Shown here: piece after piece, positions 15,202 through 23,887 of the stretch
Layout of the letters: the number at the start of each line of letters is the position of its first letter
Position numbering within the stretch: position 1 is the stretch's first letter
NCBI GenBank assembly: GCA_900319795.1
Contig: ONPU01000005.1
Location: 1-64,000 of the forward strand
Direction: 5' to 3'
DNA: 64,000 bases
Source of the DNA: an uncultured Eubacteriales bacterium
Lineage (GTDB): Bacteria > Bacillota > Clostridia > Lachnospirales > Lachnospiraceae
Program-made: the position numbers and the translations under genes
The notes under the pieces: model-generated
Databases searched by the model: none
Seen by the model: the letters and a program-made list of their open reading frames with translations, nothing else
Told to the model about the DNA's origin: nothing

Positions 15202-16161
15202 ATGTTACACAGTCGGCTTCGTGGAATTGCCGCCCTTATCCTGTCCGCTATACTGCTGACCGGATGCGGAGGACAGAGACTGATGATGGGAACAGGCGGC
15301 ACTTCGGGAACTTACTATGCCTTCGGGGGAGTGCTTGCCCAGTATATGAAAAACTATACCGGATACAGCGTGACCGCTGTTTCAACAGCGGCTTCCAAAG
15401 CGAATATTCAGAGTATCGGCGACGGAGATTATCAGATGGGCTTTACACAGTCCGACGTGATGTCCTATGCCTGGGAGGGCAGTAAATCGTTCGAAACGGA
15501 CGGACCATGCAGAGACTTCCGCGTGCTCGGCGCTCTTTACGCTGAAACCGTTCAGCTGATTACCATGAAGGACAGTATTAAAAGTGTGAGTGATCTGAAG
15601 GGAAAGAGCGTTTCGATCGGCGCGCCGGGTTCCGGTGTTTACTTTAATGCGATTGATGTGCTTGAGGCTGCAGGCCTTTCTGTTGATGACATAAAGCCCC
15701 AGTACCAGAGTTTCGACGACAGCAAGGAAGCATTGAAAGACGGACAGATCGACGCGGCTTTTATCGTGGCAGGCGCGCCTACTTCCGCCATTACGGAACT
15801 GGCTACGACCAACGGTGTTTTTCTGATCCCGATCGACGGAGAGCTCCGCGATGCGATCATGTCCAGCTGTCCCTATTACGCGCCTTTTGTCATTCCTGCC
15901 GATACCTATCCGCACCAGTCAGACCCGGTTGAAACGATTACCATTAAAGCCACAATGGTCGTGGACACCGATCTGGATGAGGAGACGGTCTATCAGCTGA
16001 CGGCAGCGATATTTGATCATTCTGATGAAATCTCACTGGAAAACGCAAAGGGCGAAGAGCTCTCTGTTGAAAACGCGACTTCCGGTATCACTGTTCCGTT
16101 CCACCCCGGTGCAGCCAGGTATTTCGCGGAACATGGCGTAACTGTGGAAACACTGGAGTAA
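15202..16161 (+). CDS. TAXI-family TRAP transporter substrate-binding lipoprotein
   Basis: The 319-residue protein begins with a lipoprotein signal (LILSAILLTGCGG, lipidated Cys at about residue 23) and continues with MGTGGTSGTYYAFGGVLAQY, the hallmark of TAXI solute receptors, and SVSIGAPGSGVYFNAIDVLEAAGL. It should be anchored outside the membrane and hand its ligand, usually a small carboxylate or amino acid, to the permease that follows 13 bases later. ATG 15202 has AAGGAG upstream; an ATG at 15163 would add an atypical stretch before the signal peptide. Confidence 0.92.
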   Translation: MLHSRLRGIAALILSAILLTGCGGQRLMMGTGGTSGTYYAFGGVLAQYMKNYTGYSVTAVSTAASKANIQSIGDGDYQMGFTQSDVMSYAWEGSKSFETDGPCRDFRVLGALYAETVQLITMKDSIKSVSDLKGKSVSIGAPGSGVYFNAIDVLEAAGLSVDDIKPQYQSFDDSKEALKDGQIDAAFIVAGAPTSAITELATTNGVFLIPIDGELRDAIMSSCPYYAPFVIPADTYPHQSDPVETITIKATMVVDTDLDEETVYQLTAAIFDHSDEISLENAKGEELSVENATSGITVPFHPGAARYFAEHGVTVETLE

Positions 16162-16174
16162 TCAGGAGGGGAGC

Positions 16175-18229
16175 ATGAGTGATCATAATACCAAAGTCAG
16201 AGAGTATGAAGTTGTTCAGGAAGATCTTGAAGAGGTAATGCGAAAATACGACAGGGAGTCGAATGTCCGCGTCTGGACCGGGAAACCGGCTATAGCGGTC
16301 AAATGCATCCTGATCGGATTCTCACTTTTCTGTGTTTGGGTGACGCTGTTCGCCACGTTTTTAGAGGAGATCCGTCTGACCTCCTTCATGGGAATGATAA
16401 TTCTTCTGGGATTTCTCAATTATCCGGCCCGGAAAGGAGAGCAGAAGGTCAATTATATCCCCTGGTATGATGTCATCGGGATGATTCTCGGAACGGGAGC
16501 GTTTCTTTACTATACATTTAATGCGGAACAGATCATTCAGCAGGGGACGCGTTTCACGCCGGTACAGATCGTGATCGCCCTTGTCGGAATCATTGCTCTT
16601 CTGGAGGTGACGAGGCGGAGCGTGGGTATTCCGATTCTTATCGTGGCGCTCTTCTTTATCGTCTACGCGATCGTATACGGACTTACTAATCCGTCAGTGG
16701 TGGGACGCCTGCGTTATCTCGTGAGAAATCTCTTTTACGCGAAGACGGGCATTCTGTCCACGCCAATCAATGTCTGCTCCAAGTACATCGTCGTCTTTAT
16801 CATCTTTGGAGCCTTTCTGGAACGGACCGGTATCTCGGAGTTTTTCATCAATATGGCGAACTGCGTAGCCGGGCGTTACGCGGGAGGTCCCGCCAAAGTG
16901 GCGGTAATCTCGTCCGCGCTCTGCGGCATGGTGAGCGGTTCATCCGTAGGAAATACGGTGACAACCGGATCTGTCACGATTCCGATGATGAAGGATACAG
17001 GCTATAAAGCGGATTTCGCGGGCGCCGTGGAGGCTGCCGCATCTACCGGCGGTCAGATCATGCCGCCGATTATGGGAGCCGCGGCATTTCTCATGGCGGA
17101 TATTATCGGGGTTCCGTATTCGGACATTCTGGTTCGGGCCATTCTGCCGGCAATCCTGTATTTCACGGGTATTTTTATCGCTGTTCACCTGGAGGCGAAA
17201 AAATACGGACTCTCCGGTATCCCTTCTGAAAAACTGCCGAAGTTTACAGGCCTTCTTAAGAAGATTTACCTTCTGACTCCGCTGGTTCTTCTGGTTGTCT
17301 GGGTGTCAAACAACATGATGACGATGCAAAGAGCAGCTGCATTCTCGATTTTGGCGGCGATTGCGGTCGGGATTATCGATACCTTGGTCGACAGATCTTA
17401 CAGTACAGCCGCAAAGGATTTGAAAGCAGCCGGTTCTGCCCATCCTTTAGCCGACGCGATTATAGGCACGAAGGAAGAGACGGGAAATTGCTTTACATTG
17501 AAAAAATTCTTCGACGCGCTGGAAGCCGGCGGAAAGGGAACCATCACGGTTGGTGCGGCCTGCGGCGTTGCGGGTATCATTTCCGGAACAATTACGATGA
17601 CGGGACTTGCCAATGAGATGATCAACGCGATCGTCCAGGTGGCGGGGGATAAGCTCATTATCGCGCTTTTCCTTACCATGCTCTGCTGCATTGTTCTTGG
17701 TATGGGTGTTCCGACAACTGCTACTTACTGCATCATGGCTGCGACATGCGCTCCGATCCTGACCCGTATGGGAGTTCCGATTCTTGCGGCCCATTTCTTC
17801 GTATTTTATTTCGGCATCGTGGCAGATATTACGCCTCCTGTAGCGCTTGCGGCTTACGCGGGAAGCGCCATCGCGAAATCCAACCCGATGCGGACGGCGT
17901 TCAATGCGACAAAACTTGCCATCGCGGCTTTCATTATTCCGTATGTGTTCTGTTTCAGTCCGTCGATGCTTCTGATCGAAACGGATACACTCAGCGTCAT
18001 TCTGATTGCAGCGACTTCCCTTATCGGAATTTTCGCTGTCGCGGCTGCTCTTGAGGGATTCCTTCTTACGGATATGGGAATAGCCGAAAGAGTGATTCTT
18101 ATTGCCGGAGGTTTGATGATGATTATCCCGGGCATGCTGACGGACGTGATCGGACTGGCCATAATCGGTGTAGGCTTCGTGATGCAGGTAGTAAAGAAAA
18201 AACAGAAGGTTGTACCTGGCCGGACATAA
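16175..18229 (+). CDS. TRAP transporter fused permease (4TM + 12TM), TAXI type
   Basis: The 684-residue protein joins the small and large TRAP membrane subunits in one chain, as is usual with TAXI receptors. A soluble start (about residues 1-45) is followed by small-subunit helices, then the DctM-like part with MVSGSSVGNTVTTGSVTIPMM (written here in pieces: GMVSGSSVGNTVTTG), AAASTGGQIMPPIMGAAAFLM and GMGVPTTATYCIMAA. These repeat motifs line the transport path in DctM proteins. Energy would come from an ion gradient. An AGGAGGGG site precedes it; the transcript probably stops at the hairpin 18236-18262. Confidence 0.92.
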   Translation: MSDHNTKVREYEVVQEDLEEVMRKYDRESNVRVWTGKPAIAVKCILIGFSLFCVWVTLFATFLEEIRLTSFMGMIILLGFLNYPARKGEQKVNYIPWYDVIGMILGTGAFLYYTFNAEQIIQQGTRFTPVQIVIALVGIIALLEVTRRSVGIPILIVALFFIVYAIVYGLTNPSVVGRLRYLVRNLFYAKTGILSTPINVCSKYIVVFIIFGAFLERTGISEFFINMANCVAGRYAGGPAKVAVISSALCGMVSGSSVGNTVTTGSVTIPMMKDTGYKADFAGAVEAAASTGGQIMPPIMGAAAFLMADIIGVPYSDILVRAILPAILYFTGIFIAVHLEAKKYGLSGIPSEKLPKFTGLLKKIYLLTPLVLLVVWVSNNMMTMQRAAAFSILAAIAVGIIDTLVDRSYSTAAKDLKAAGSAHPLADAIIGTKEETGNCFTLKKFFDALEAGGKGTITVGAACGVAGIISGTITMTGLANEMINAIVQVAGDKLIIALFLTMLCCIVLGMGVPTTATYCIMAATCAPILTRMGVPILAAHFFVFYFGIVADITPPVALAAYAGSAIAKSNPMRTAFNATKLAIAAFIIPYVFCFSPSMLLIETDTLSVILIAATSLIGIFAVAAALEGFLLTDMGIAERVILIAGGLMMIIPGMLTDVIGLAIIGVGFVMQVVKKKQKVVPGRT

Positions 18230-18235
18230 AAAGAG

Positions 18236-18262
18236 GAGGCAGCTGCTTAAGCTGCCTCTCTT
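18236..18262. terminator. Bidirectional terminator shared with the small minus-strand gene
   Basis: GAGGCAGCT (18236-18244) pairs perfectly with AGCTGCCTC (18250-18258). On the plus strand TCTTAAATA follows; on the minus strand CTCTTTTTATG follows, a better T run. The loop contains the stop codon of the 49-residue minus-strand gene. Confidence 0.8.
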
Positions 18263-18396
18263 AAATATAAAGGAATAATATTTTCGTATTCGCTGCCGAG
18301 CATTTCGACCAGTTCCGGAGTGCCCGGCATGACGCCGTACAGGTTCAAGTATGTCTGAATACAGGTTTTTAAAATTTGAAGTTCATAATTTGTCAT
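18247..18396 (-). CDS. Small protein of unknown function (49 residues)
   Basis: The minus strand encodes MTNYELQILKTCIQTYLNLY, then GVMPGTPELVEMLGSEYENI and IPLYLREAA. It starts 8 bases after a GGGGTGA ribosome binding site. A TATAAT is present upstream at about 18430-18435 on the same strand, without a clear -35. I recognise no family. The pattern is amphipathic and helical, with a PGTPELVEML turn-helix in the middle, and it could be a small regulatory or binding protein. The good start signals and its own terminator argue that it is real. Confidence 0.6.
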   Translation of the reverse strand: MTNYELQILKTCIQTYLNLYGVMPGTPELVEMLGSEYENIIPLYLREAA

Positions 18397-18557
18397 ATCC
18401 GTCACCCCTTTCGATTTACTGATCACAATTATACAGGGATTTTGTGGAAATTCAGTGTGTCAATTATTAAGGGTTCATGTATGAATGATTAAGATTTTAC
18501 TTTTTGTGAAGCTTTTGATACTATTGTTTTTATAGAGCGATGATCGAAAATATCGAA

Positions 18558-18586
18558 TTGAAAGCGGACAAATGGATCCGTATTTT
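18558..18586 (+). promoter_or_regulatory. Promoter of the glycogen synthase gene
   Basis: TTGAAA (18558-18563) and TATTTT (18581-18586) are separated by 17 bases; the gene starts at 18633 with AGAGAGG upstream. Confidence 0.55.
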
Positions 18587-18632
18587 TGTTGTAATGAAAA
18601 TGAAACAGTTTTAAGTACAAGAGAGGTGCGGG

Positions 18633-20537
18633 ATGGCAGAGAAAAAGAGCAAGGTTGAGGAGCCAAAAGAAAAAGCCGTTGAAAAAATGGCAGAGGAAAA
18701 AACAGTTGTCGCTGAGAATGCTGCAGTGACAGAACCGGAAAAAGCTCCGGCAGAAAAGAAGACCGTAAAGAAGGCGGCTGCGGAAAAGAAGACTGCAAAG
18801 AAGGCGCCGGCTGAAAAGAAGGCTGTAAAGAAAGCGCCGGCAGAAAAGAAAACCGTGAAGAAAGCGGCTGAAGAAAAGAAGACCGTGAAGAAGGCTGCTG
18901 AAGAAAAGAAGACCGTGAAGAAAGCTGCCGGAGAGAAGAAGACTGCTAAGAAAGCCGCTGAAAAAACAGCAGCAGCTCCGGAAGTAAAAGCAGAAACTCC
19001 CGAAGTAAAAGTCGAAGCTCCGGAAGTAAAGGCGGAAGCTCCGGAAGTGAAAGTGGAAGTACAGGAAGCGCCGCAGCTTCCGCAGCCGAGAAGGAGCATC
19101 GCGTTCATCGGATCCGAGTGCTATCCCTTTGTGAAAACGGGAGGACTGGGAGACGTGATGTACGCGCTTCCGAAAGCGCTGATCGCCCAGAACTGCGATG
19201 TGAAGGTGATCCTTCCCAGATACAAATGCATTCCGCAGAAGTATCAGGAGAAGATGGTCTTCCGCGGTTCCTTCGAGATGAATCTGTGTGAAGACGGCCG
19301 TTCCTTCTATGTGGGAATTATGGAATATGTCTGGGATGGCGTTGTCTATGACTTTATCGACAATGAGGAATTCTTCAGCTTCGGCAACCCCTATACCAAT
19401 CTGATTGACGATATCCCGAAGTACTGCTATTTCGGGAAAGCGGCACTGGCTGCCCTGAACTATATGGACTGGATCCCGGATGTGATTCACTGCCACGACT
19501 GGCAGGCCGGTCTCGTTCCGGTCTATCTGAGAACCCTGTTCCAGGATACACCGGTCGGACGTTCAAAAGTGATGATGACGATTCATAACCTCCGCTTCCA
19601 GGGCGTGTACAATATTCCGACGATCCGTTACTGGTCAGGACTTCCGGACTATGTGTTCAACAAGGATGCTCTGAAGACCGGATTTGAAGACGCAAATATG
19701 CTGAAAGGCGCTCTGACCTACGTGAATATGATCACGACTGTCAGCGGCACTTATGCCAGTGAGATCCAGACACCGTATTACGGAGAGACTCTTGACGCGC
19801 ATCTCAGATATCACTCCGGCAAACTGCGCGGCATTGTGAACGGGATTGATTACGATATGTGGGATCCGTCGAAGGATGAACTTCTGGCGGCTCCGTATGA
19901 CCTGTCAAACGTGCTCGAAAAGAAGAAGGAGAACAAGCGCGTCCTTCAGGAGGAACTCGGGCTTGAGGTGGATGACGGGAAATACATCATCGGCCTGATC
20001 TCCCGGCTGACCAACCAGAAAGGTCTGGATCTGGTAAATGCGATTATTCCGCAGCTGATTGACGGCTACACTCAGATCGTGGTCCTGGGAACCGGCGATC
20101 CGGAGTATGAAGATTCCTTCCGCTATTATGAAAATGCCTATAAGGGAAGCATCTGCTCCAATATTATGTACGACGAAGGCAGGGCTCACAAGATTTATGC
20201 CGGAGCTGACGCACTGCTGGTTCCGTCACAGTTCGAGCCGTGCGGTCTGACACAGCTGATCGCGATGCACTACGGTACGGTTCCTATCGTGAGAGAGACC
20301 GGTGGACTGAAAGATACGGTTCAGCCTTACAATCAGTATTCCAACGAAGGCAACGGCTTTACGTTTGACCGCTATGACGCGGGCCTTCTGCTGGACGCGA
20401 TTAACCGCTCGAAGACACTGTTCTTCACAAACCGCTGGTGCTGGGATGAGATGGTTCAGCGCGATATGGCCAAGGATGTCTCCTGGGAACACTCCGCGAA
20501 ACTGTACCGCAATCTGTATCTGGAACTGACCCAGTGA
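18633..20537 (+). CDS. glgA: Glycogen synthase (GT5) with histone-H1-like N-terminal tail
   Basis: GlgA transfers glucose from ADP-glucose to the end of an alpha-1,4-glucan. The catalytic GT-B part starts at about residue 154 (RRSIAFIGSECYPFVKTGGLGDV, with the KxGGL substrate loop at Lys168) and has HCHDWQAGLVP, GIVNGIDYDMWDP, LISRLTNQKG and SQFEPCGLTQLIAMHYG; it is full length, about 480 residues. The first 150 residues are unusual: a charged start, seven 10-residue repeats of the form EKKTVKKAxA (41-110) and four PEVKxEx heptads (116-143). This is low-complexity and very basic, like histone H1 tails. AGAGAGG sets the start. No other glycogen genes are nearby. Confidence 0.93.
   Translation: MAEKKSKVEEPKEKAVEKMAEEKTVVAENAAVTEPEKAPAEKKTVKKAAAEKKTAKKAPAEKKAVKKAPAEKKTVKKAAEEKKTVKKAAEEKKTVKKAAGEKKTAKKAAEKTAAAPEVKAETPEVKVEAPEVKAEAPEVKVEVQEAPQLPQPRRSIAFIGSECYPFVKTGGLGDVMYALPKALIAQNCDVKVILPRYKCIPQKYQEKMVFRGSFEMNLCEDGRSFYVGIMEYVWDGVVYDFIDNEEFFSFGNPYTNLIDDIPKYCYFGKAALAALNYMDWIPDVIHCHDWQAGLVPVYLRTLFQDTPVGRSKVMMTIHNLRFQGVYNIPTIRYWSGLPDYVFNKDALKTGFEDANMLKGALTYVNMITTVSGTYASEIQTPYYGETLDAHLRYHSGKLRGIVNGIDYDMWDPSKDELLAAPYDLSNVLEKKKENKRVLQEELGLEVDDGKYIIGLISRLTNQKGLDLVNAIIPQLIDGYTQIVVLGTGDPEYEDSFRYYENAYKGSICSNIMYDEGRAHKIYAGADALLVPSQFEPCGLTQLIAMHYGTVPIVRETGGLKDTVQPYNQYSNEGNGFTFDRYDAGLLLDAINRSKTLFFTNRWCWDEMVQRDMAKDVSWEHSAKLYRNLYLELTQ
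18753..19061 (+). repeat. In-frame tandem repeats coding the GlgA tail
   Basis: Seven imperfect 30-bp units (18753-18962) encode the Lys/Ala/Glu decapeptides, and four 21-bp units (18978-19061) encode PEVK-type heptads. Variation is mostly at third codon positions and single residues, so the array has diverged but keeps its frame. Confidence 0.85.
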
Positions 20538-20584
20538 CGGGTTCGATAAAAAGGTCTGTGAAAAGCATACTCCTGTTTCAGAAG

Positions 20585-20623
20585 GAAGGACCTGGGACTC
20601 AAAGTCCGGGGTCCTTCTTTTTT
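20585..20623 (+). terminator. Rho-independent terminator after glgA
   Basis: A long imperfect stem pairs GAAGGACC and GGAC with GTCC and GGTCCTTC, followed by six T. Confidence 0.88.
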
Positions 20624-20729
20624 AAAACTGTACTTAAGTAATGCTTTTGTGACGGATCCTTTAGTAGAATGCAGATAACAACAAACCAATACAGAAAGCA
20701 GCACCTGAAATAAAAAAGGAGAATATAGA

Positions 20730-21680
20730 ATGAAGACTGGAATGATGAATAAAATGATGCTCGGCGTGGCTCTGGCAGCGGCAGTGACTGCACTGTTCTC
20801 GGTCAACGCCATGGCAGATGAAATGAAAGTTGAAGCAGGCGGACTTACATTTGAAATCCCGGCAGAGTATAAGGATCTTGTGACCGTTGAGACAGAAGGG
20901 CTGAACGACGATACCCTGATCAGCGTGTCGGAAACGGCGTCGATTGAGGCAGCCAAGGCTCTGGGACAGGACCATGAAGGGGCAGGATGGCTGTTTGACA
21001 TCTCGAAAGTTTCGGAAGACGAACTCGAACAGCTGCGCTGCGGCGGAATGGAAGGCATGGAAGTCTTCGCGAAGTGGGATGAAGGCGATGACTACTATCT
21101 GATTTACAACCATCCGACGGACGTCCGGTTCGTAAGAGAACAGTACGAGAATATTGACGAAGATGAAAAAGAATGGCAGATGCTTAACGAGTGGGCTTTC
21201 AATGATGTCAGAGATTCCATTTTGAAGAATAACAGCATTCTGGAACCGAAAACTTACGGAAATACAGAACTCGACTATTATCTGGCACGTGCGGCGTTCC
21301 AGAAAGATACGAAGTTCGAGATCCGCTCCCTGGACCTGGAAACGCTGGATCCGAAGACACTTCAGGAGGATGATTTCATCGAAGACCTGACCGATTCGGA
21401 TGTCTCTTATGAGATGGTCAATGAAGACGTTGCCATTGACGGTGAGTACATTGTGATGGCGTTCGAAGAAAACGGCGACAAGGACGCGGTGCGGTTTGAT
21501 TTCTTCCCGCTGTCGAAAGGAAATGAGAATTATATCCGCGAAGTCAGAAAGGTCGGAGACGAAGAAGTAACCACGATCTATAAGGCGACCTTCAAAGATC
21601 AAGATGATGATGACGATGATGTGAAGACTGCGGGCGGAATCATGCTCGCCTGGGCAGAGGCAATCGCGAACGCGAAATAA
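20730..21680 (+). CDS. Secreted protein of unknown function (316 residues)
   Basis: A signal peptide (MNKMMLGVALAAAVTALFSVNAMADE, cut probably after AMA) precedes an acidic extracellular domain with no family I recognise. Near residue 30 it reads VEAGGLTFEIPAEYKDLVTVET, a pattern also seen in other clostridial exported proteins in which a mature domain begins with a strand naming a GLTF-IP-EY motif. The C-terminal part has an Asp run (QDDDDDDV, near residue 295) before a final helix. There is no cell wall anchor. AAAGGAG sets the start. The gene faces the NlpC/P60 gene, with only 10 bases between the stops. Confidence 0.7.
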   Translation: MKTGMMNKMMLGVALAAAVTALFSVNAMADEMKVEAGGLTFEIPAEYKDLVTVETEGLNDDTLISVSETASIEAAKALGQDHEGAGWLFDISKVSEDELEQLRCGGMEGMEVFAKWDEGDDYYLIYNHPTDVRFVREQYENIDEDEKEWQMLNEWAFNDVRDSILKNNSILEPKTYGNTELDYYLARAAFQKDTKFEIRSLDLETLDPKTLQEDDFIEDLTDSDVSYEMVNEDVAIDGEYIVMAFEENGDKDAVRFDFFPLSKGNENYIREVRKVGDEEVTTIYKATFKDQDDDDDDVKTAGGIMLAWAEAIANAK

Positions 21681-21690
21681 TCTTGAATGT

Positions 21691-22773
21691 TTATTTGATA
21701 ATTCTTGCATATCCGATGGGCGTTTTATACCACATCGTATCCTCAACAGTGCCGTATTTCGAACCCTTCGCGTGGACGATCCGGTCGTTGCCGATGTAAA
21801 TGGCAACATGGTGTTCGTAAACGACGACGTCTCCCGGAAGCAGATCCTTGTACTTGATATTGCGGAGTTTCAGGAAATCCGAAGAAGAGCGTGCCGTCTT
21901 GATGTTAAACTTCGCGAAAATCAGATGTACGAAACCGGAGCAGTCCGTTCCTGTTTTAAGGGAGTTTCCGGCTGCTTTGTAAGGTGTTTTCCCTACGTAG
22001 CTGAGAGCTGCCTTGACGATCTTGTTCCTTAGCGTTTTTTCGGAAGCGGCAATGTTCTTTTTGCCCAGTGTCGAAGGAACGACTCTCAGATATACTGTCG
22101 GATCAAACGGTTTTACGGACACGACCTTTGAAACGCCTTTTTTGTTTTTGAATACCTCGGCAACATAGTAGCCGGATACTCCGTTTTTGGTGCCGATGCA
22201 AAGCCCTTTATAATAGTAACCGCTCTGATATTTCTTCCCCAGATAGGTGACGGCCTTCAGCTTTTCCGGACCTTTGTATTTCTTCAGCGCTTTTTTGAAA
22301 GCGTTGCGGGCGTACGCGGGTTTCAGGGTTTTGGTTTTCAGATAGGACGATGTGTTGCATTTCCAGCCTGAAACGGATCGGACCGTGCTACGGGTACGGA
22401 CGCCTTCTACAGTCAGCGGATTGATGGAGCTGAGAGTGCAGGTTCCGCTCGTACTCTTATTGATGATCATGACGCACCAGGTGGTCTTGGGCGCTTTCTT
22501 TGACTTGGAAGTGCGGAGGCTTAAGAACGCGTAGTCCGTTCCTTCCGATTTTTTGCTGTACAGCATCATGATCGCGCGGTAATTGTAGTTTTTGGAGTCA
22601 AATGCCTTGATGGCCTTGTTGTAGATTTTTTTATGGGATTTTTTTAAAAGAGCGACTTCGTCTTTATAGACTTCCCAGCTTCCGGTCGCGGCAGGTGTAT
22701 TGACAGATGTGAGGCCAAGTGTAAACACCATGACCGCCAGAAGGAGCAGCGATTTTTTGAACAGTCTCCACAT
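21691..22773 (-). CDS. Secreted NlpC/P60-family peptidase
   Basis: The 360-residue protein has a signal peptide (about 1-30), a Lys/Tyr-rich region of about 220 residues that I do not recognise, and a C-terminal NlpC/P60 domain. The catalytic Cys is in GTDCSGFVHLIF (about residue 278) and the His in EHHVAIYIGNDRIVHA (about 321-322), with a third polar residue probably the His of IVHA. Such enzymes cut peptide stems of peptidoglycan. The long basic middle may bind the wall. ATG 22773 lies 9 bases after GAGG; a GTG at 22782 overlaps that site. Confidence 0.85.
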   Translation of the reverse strand: MWRLFKKSLLLLAVMVFTLGLTSVNTPAATGSWEVYKDEVALLKKSHKKIYNKAIKAFDSKNYNYRAIMMLYSKKSEGTDYAFLSLRTSKSKKAPKTTWCVMIINKSTSGTCTLSSINPLTVEGVRTRSTVRSVSGWKCNTSSYLKTKTLKPAYARNAFKKALKKYKGPEKLKAVTYLGKKYQSGYYYKGLCIGTKNGVSGYYVAEVFKNKKGVSKVVSVKPFDPTVYLRVVPSTLGKKNIAASEKTLRNKIVKAALSYVGKTPYKAAGNSLKTGTDCSGFVHLIFAKFNIKTARSSSDFLKLRNIKYKDLLPGDVVVYEHHVAIYIGNDRIVHAKGSKYGTVEDTMWYKTPIGYARIIK

Positions 22774-22874
22774 GATCAACACCTCAGAAATGATTGCTTT
22801 GATTTGCCGATACCGTAAAAGAATACGACAACAAAGGAGGGGAAATCAAGATCTAATTTCCCACAGAGGCAGCC

Positions 22875-22904
22875 TTGCAAATGAATACGGGGTTATTGTA
22901 CAAT
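22875..22904 (+). promoter_or_regulatory. Likely uppP promoter
   Basis: TTGCAA (22875-22880), an 18-bp spacer and TACAAT (22899-22904) lie about 70 bases before the uppP start. Confidence 0.45.
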
Positions 22905-22977
22905 TTAGTTGATTATACAAATCTGTTGACGGACACAAATTTTTGCAACTGTCACTAAAAGACGGGGAGGGGAGAGA

Positions 22978-23841
22978 ATGTTAAGGGTTTTGGAAGTAAT
23001 CCTTCTCGGAATTGTCGAAGGAATTACCGAGTGGCTTCCGATCAGTTCAACGGGGCATATGCTTCTTCTTTACAAATTTTTCGGCATCGATCAGCAGGAT
23101 CCCTTCTGGAATATGTTTCTCGTCGTCATCCAGCTCGGGGCAATTCTGGCGGTGATCCTCATGTACTTCCGGCGGCTCTGGCCGTTTCAGAAACCGGATC
23201 CCGAAGCGGAAGGATTCGAAAAGGTGAAGAGCGTATTCGTCGTTCCGAAGTTTATGATGTGGTTTAAGATTGCCGTATCCTGCGTGCCGGCAATGGTCGT
23301 CGGGCTTACGATTGACGACTGGATTGAAGAGCATTTCTATAATTATATCGTAGTGGCGGCAATGCTGGTGGTTTACGGTATTCTCTTTATCGTGGTTGAA
23401 AACTGGCGCCGCGGGCGCGAGACGAAAGTGCGCAAAATTGCGGACATCAGCTGGTCATTGGCGCTTTGGATCGGCTTTTTTCAGGCGCTCGCGATTATTC
23501 CGGGCACATCCCGTTCCGGAGCGACGATCCTCGGAGGCCTGATTCTCGGAATGTCCAGAAAGTGCGCGTCGGAATATACCTTCTTCCTCGCGATCCCGAC
23601 CATGTTCGGAGCTTCCTTGCTCAAAGTTGTGAAATATGCCGCCGAGGGAAGCACCATGGCCGGATTGGAAATATTCTATCTGATCCTCGGAATGGTGATC
23701 GCGTTTGTGACGTCCGTCGCGGCAATCAAGTTCCTCATTTCCTATATTCGCAAACACAACTTCAAGGTTTTCGGAATCTATCGGATTATTCTGGGCGCGG
23801 TAGTGCTTCTCGTATTTGCGATTTCAGCCGCGATCGGCTGA
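22978..23841 (+). CDS. uppP: Undecaprenyl-diphosphate phosphatase
   Basis: UppP removes one phosphate from undecaprenyl pyrophosphate so that the lipid carrier can be reused in cell wall synthesis. The two family motifs are present: EGITEWLPISSTGHMLL near the N-terminus (catalytic Glu and the Ser/His set) and PGTSRSGATI (with the essential Arg) in the second half. About eight membrane helices and 287 residues match the family. GGGGAGGGGAG precedes ATG 22978. Carbamate kinase follows after 46 bases, perhaps in the same transcript. Confidence 0.95.
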   Translation: MLRVLEVILLGIVEGITEWLPISSTGHMLLLYKFFGIDQQDPFWNMFLVVIQLGAILAVILMYFRRLWPFQKPDPEAEGFEKVKSVFVVPKFMMWFKIAVSCVPAMVVGLTIDDWIEEHFYNYIVVAAMLVVYGILFIVVENWRRGRETKVRKIADISWSLALWIGFFQALAIIPGTSRSGATILGGLILGMSRKCASEYTFFLAIPTMFGASLLKVVKYAAEGSTMAGLEIFYLILGMVIAFVTSVAAIKFLISYIRKHNFKVFGIYRIILGAVVLLVFAISAAIG

Positions 23842-23887
23842 ACCGGCTTCGTTGATGACGGGCTTCAATCCAAGGGAGGGATGATCT

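Noticed and set aside
18753..18962. Regular 30-bp repeats that could suggest a CRISPR array
   Set aside because: There are no unique spacers, the units are directly adjacent and diverged, and they encode an in-frame peptide repeat of GlgA.
18489..19496. Long minus-strand frames opposite the start of glgA, rich in Phe, Ser and Leu
   Set aside because: They are the mirror image of the Lys/Glu/Ala repeat tail; low-complexity sense repeats keep the antisense frames open.
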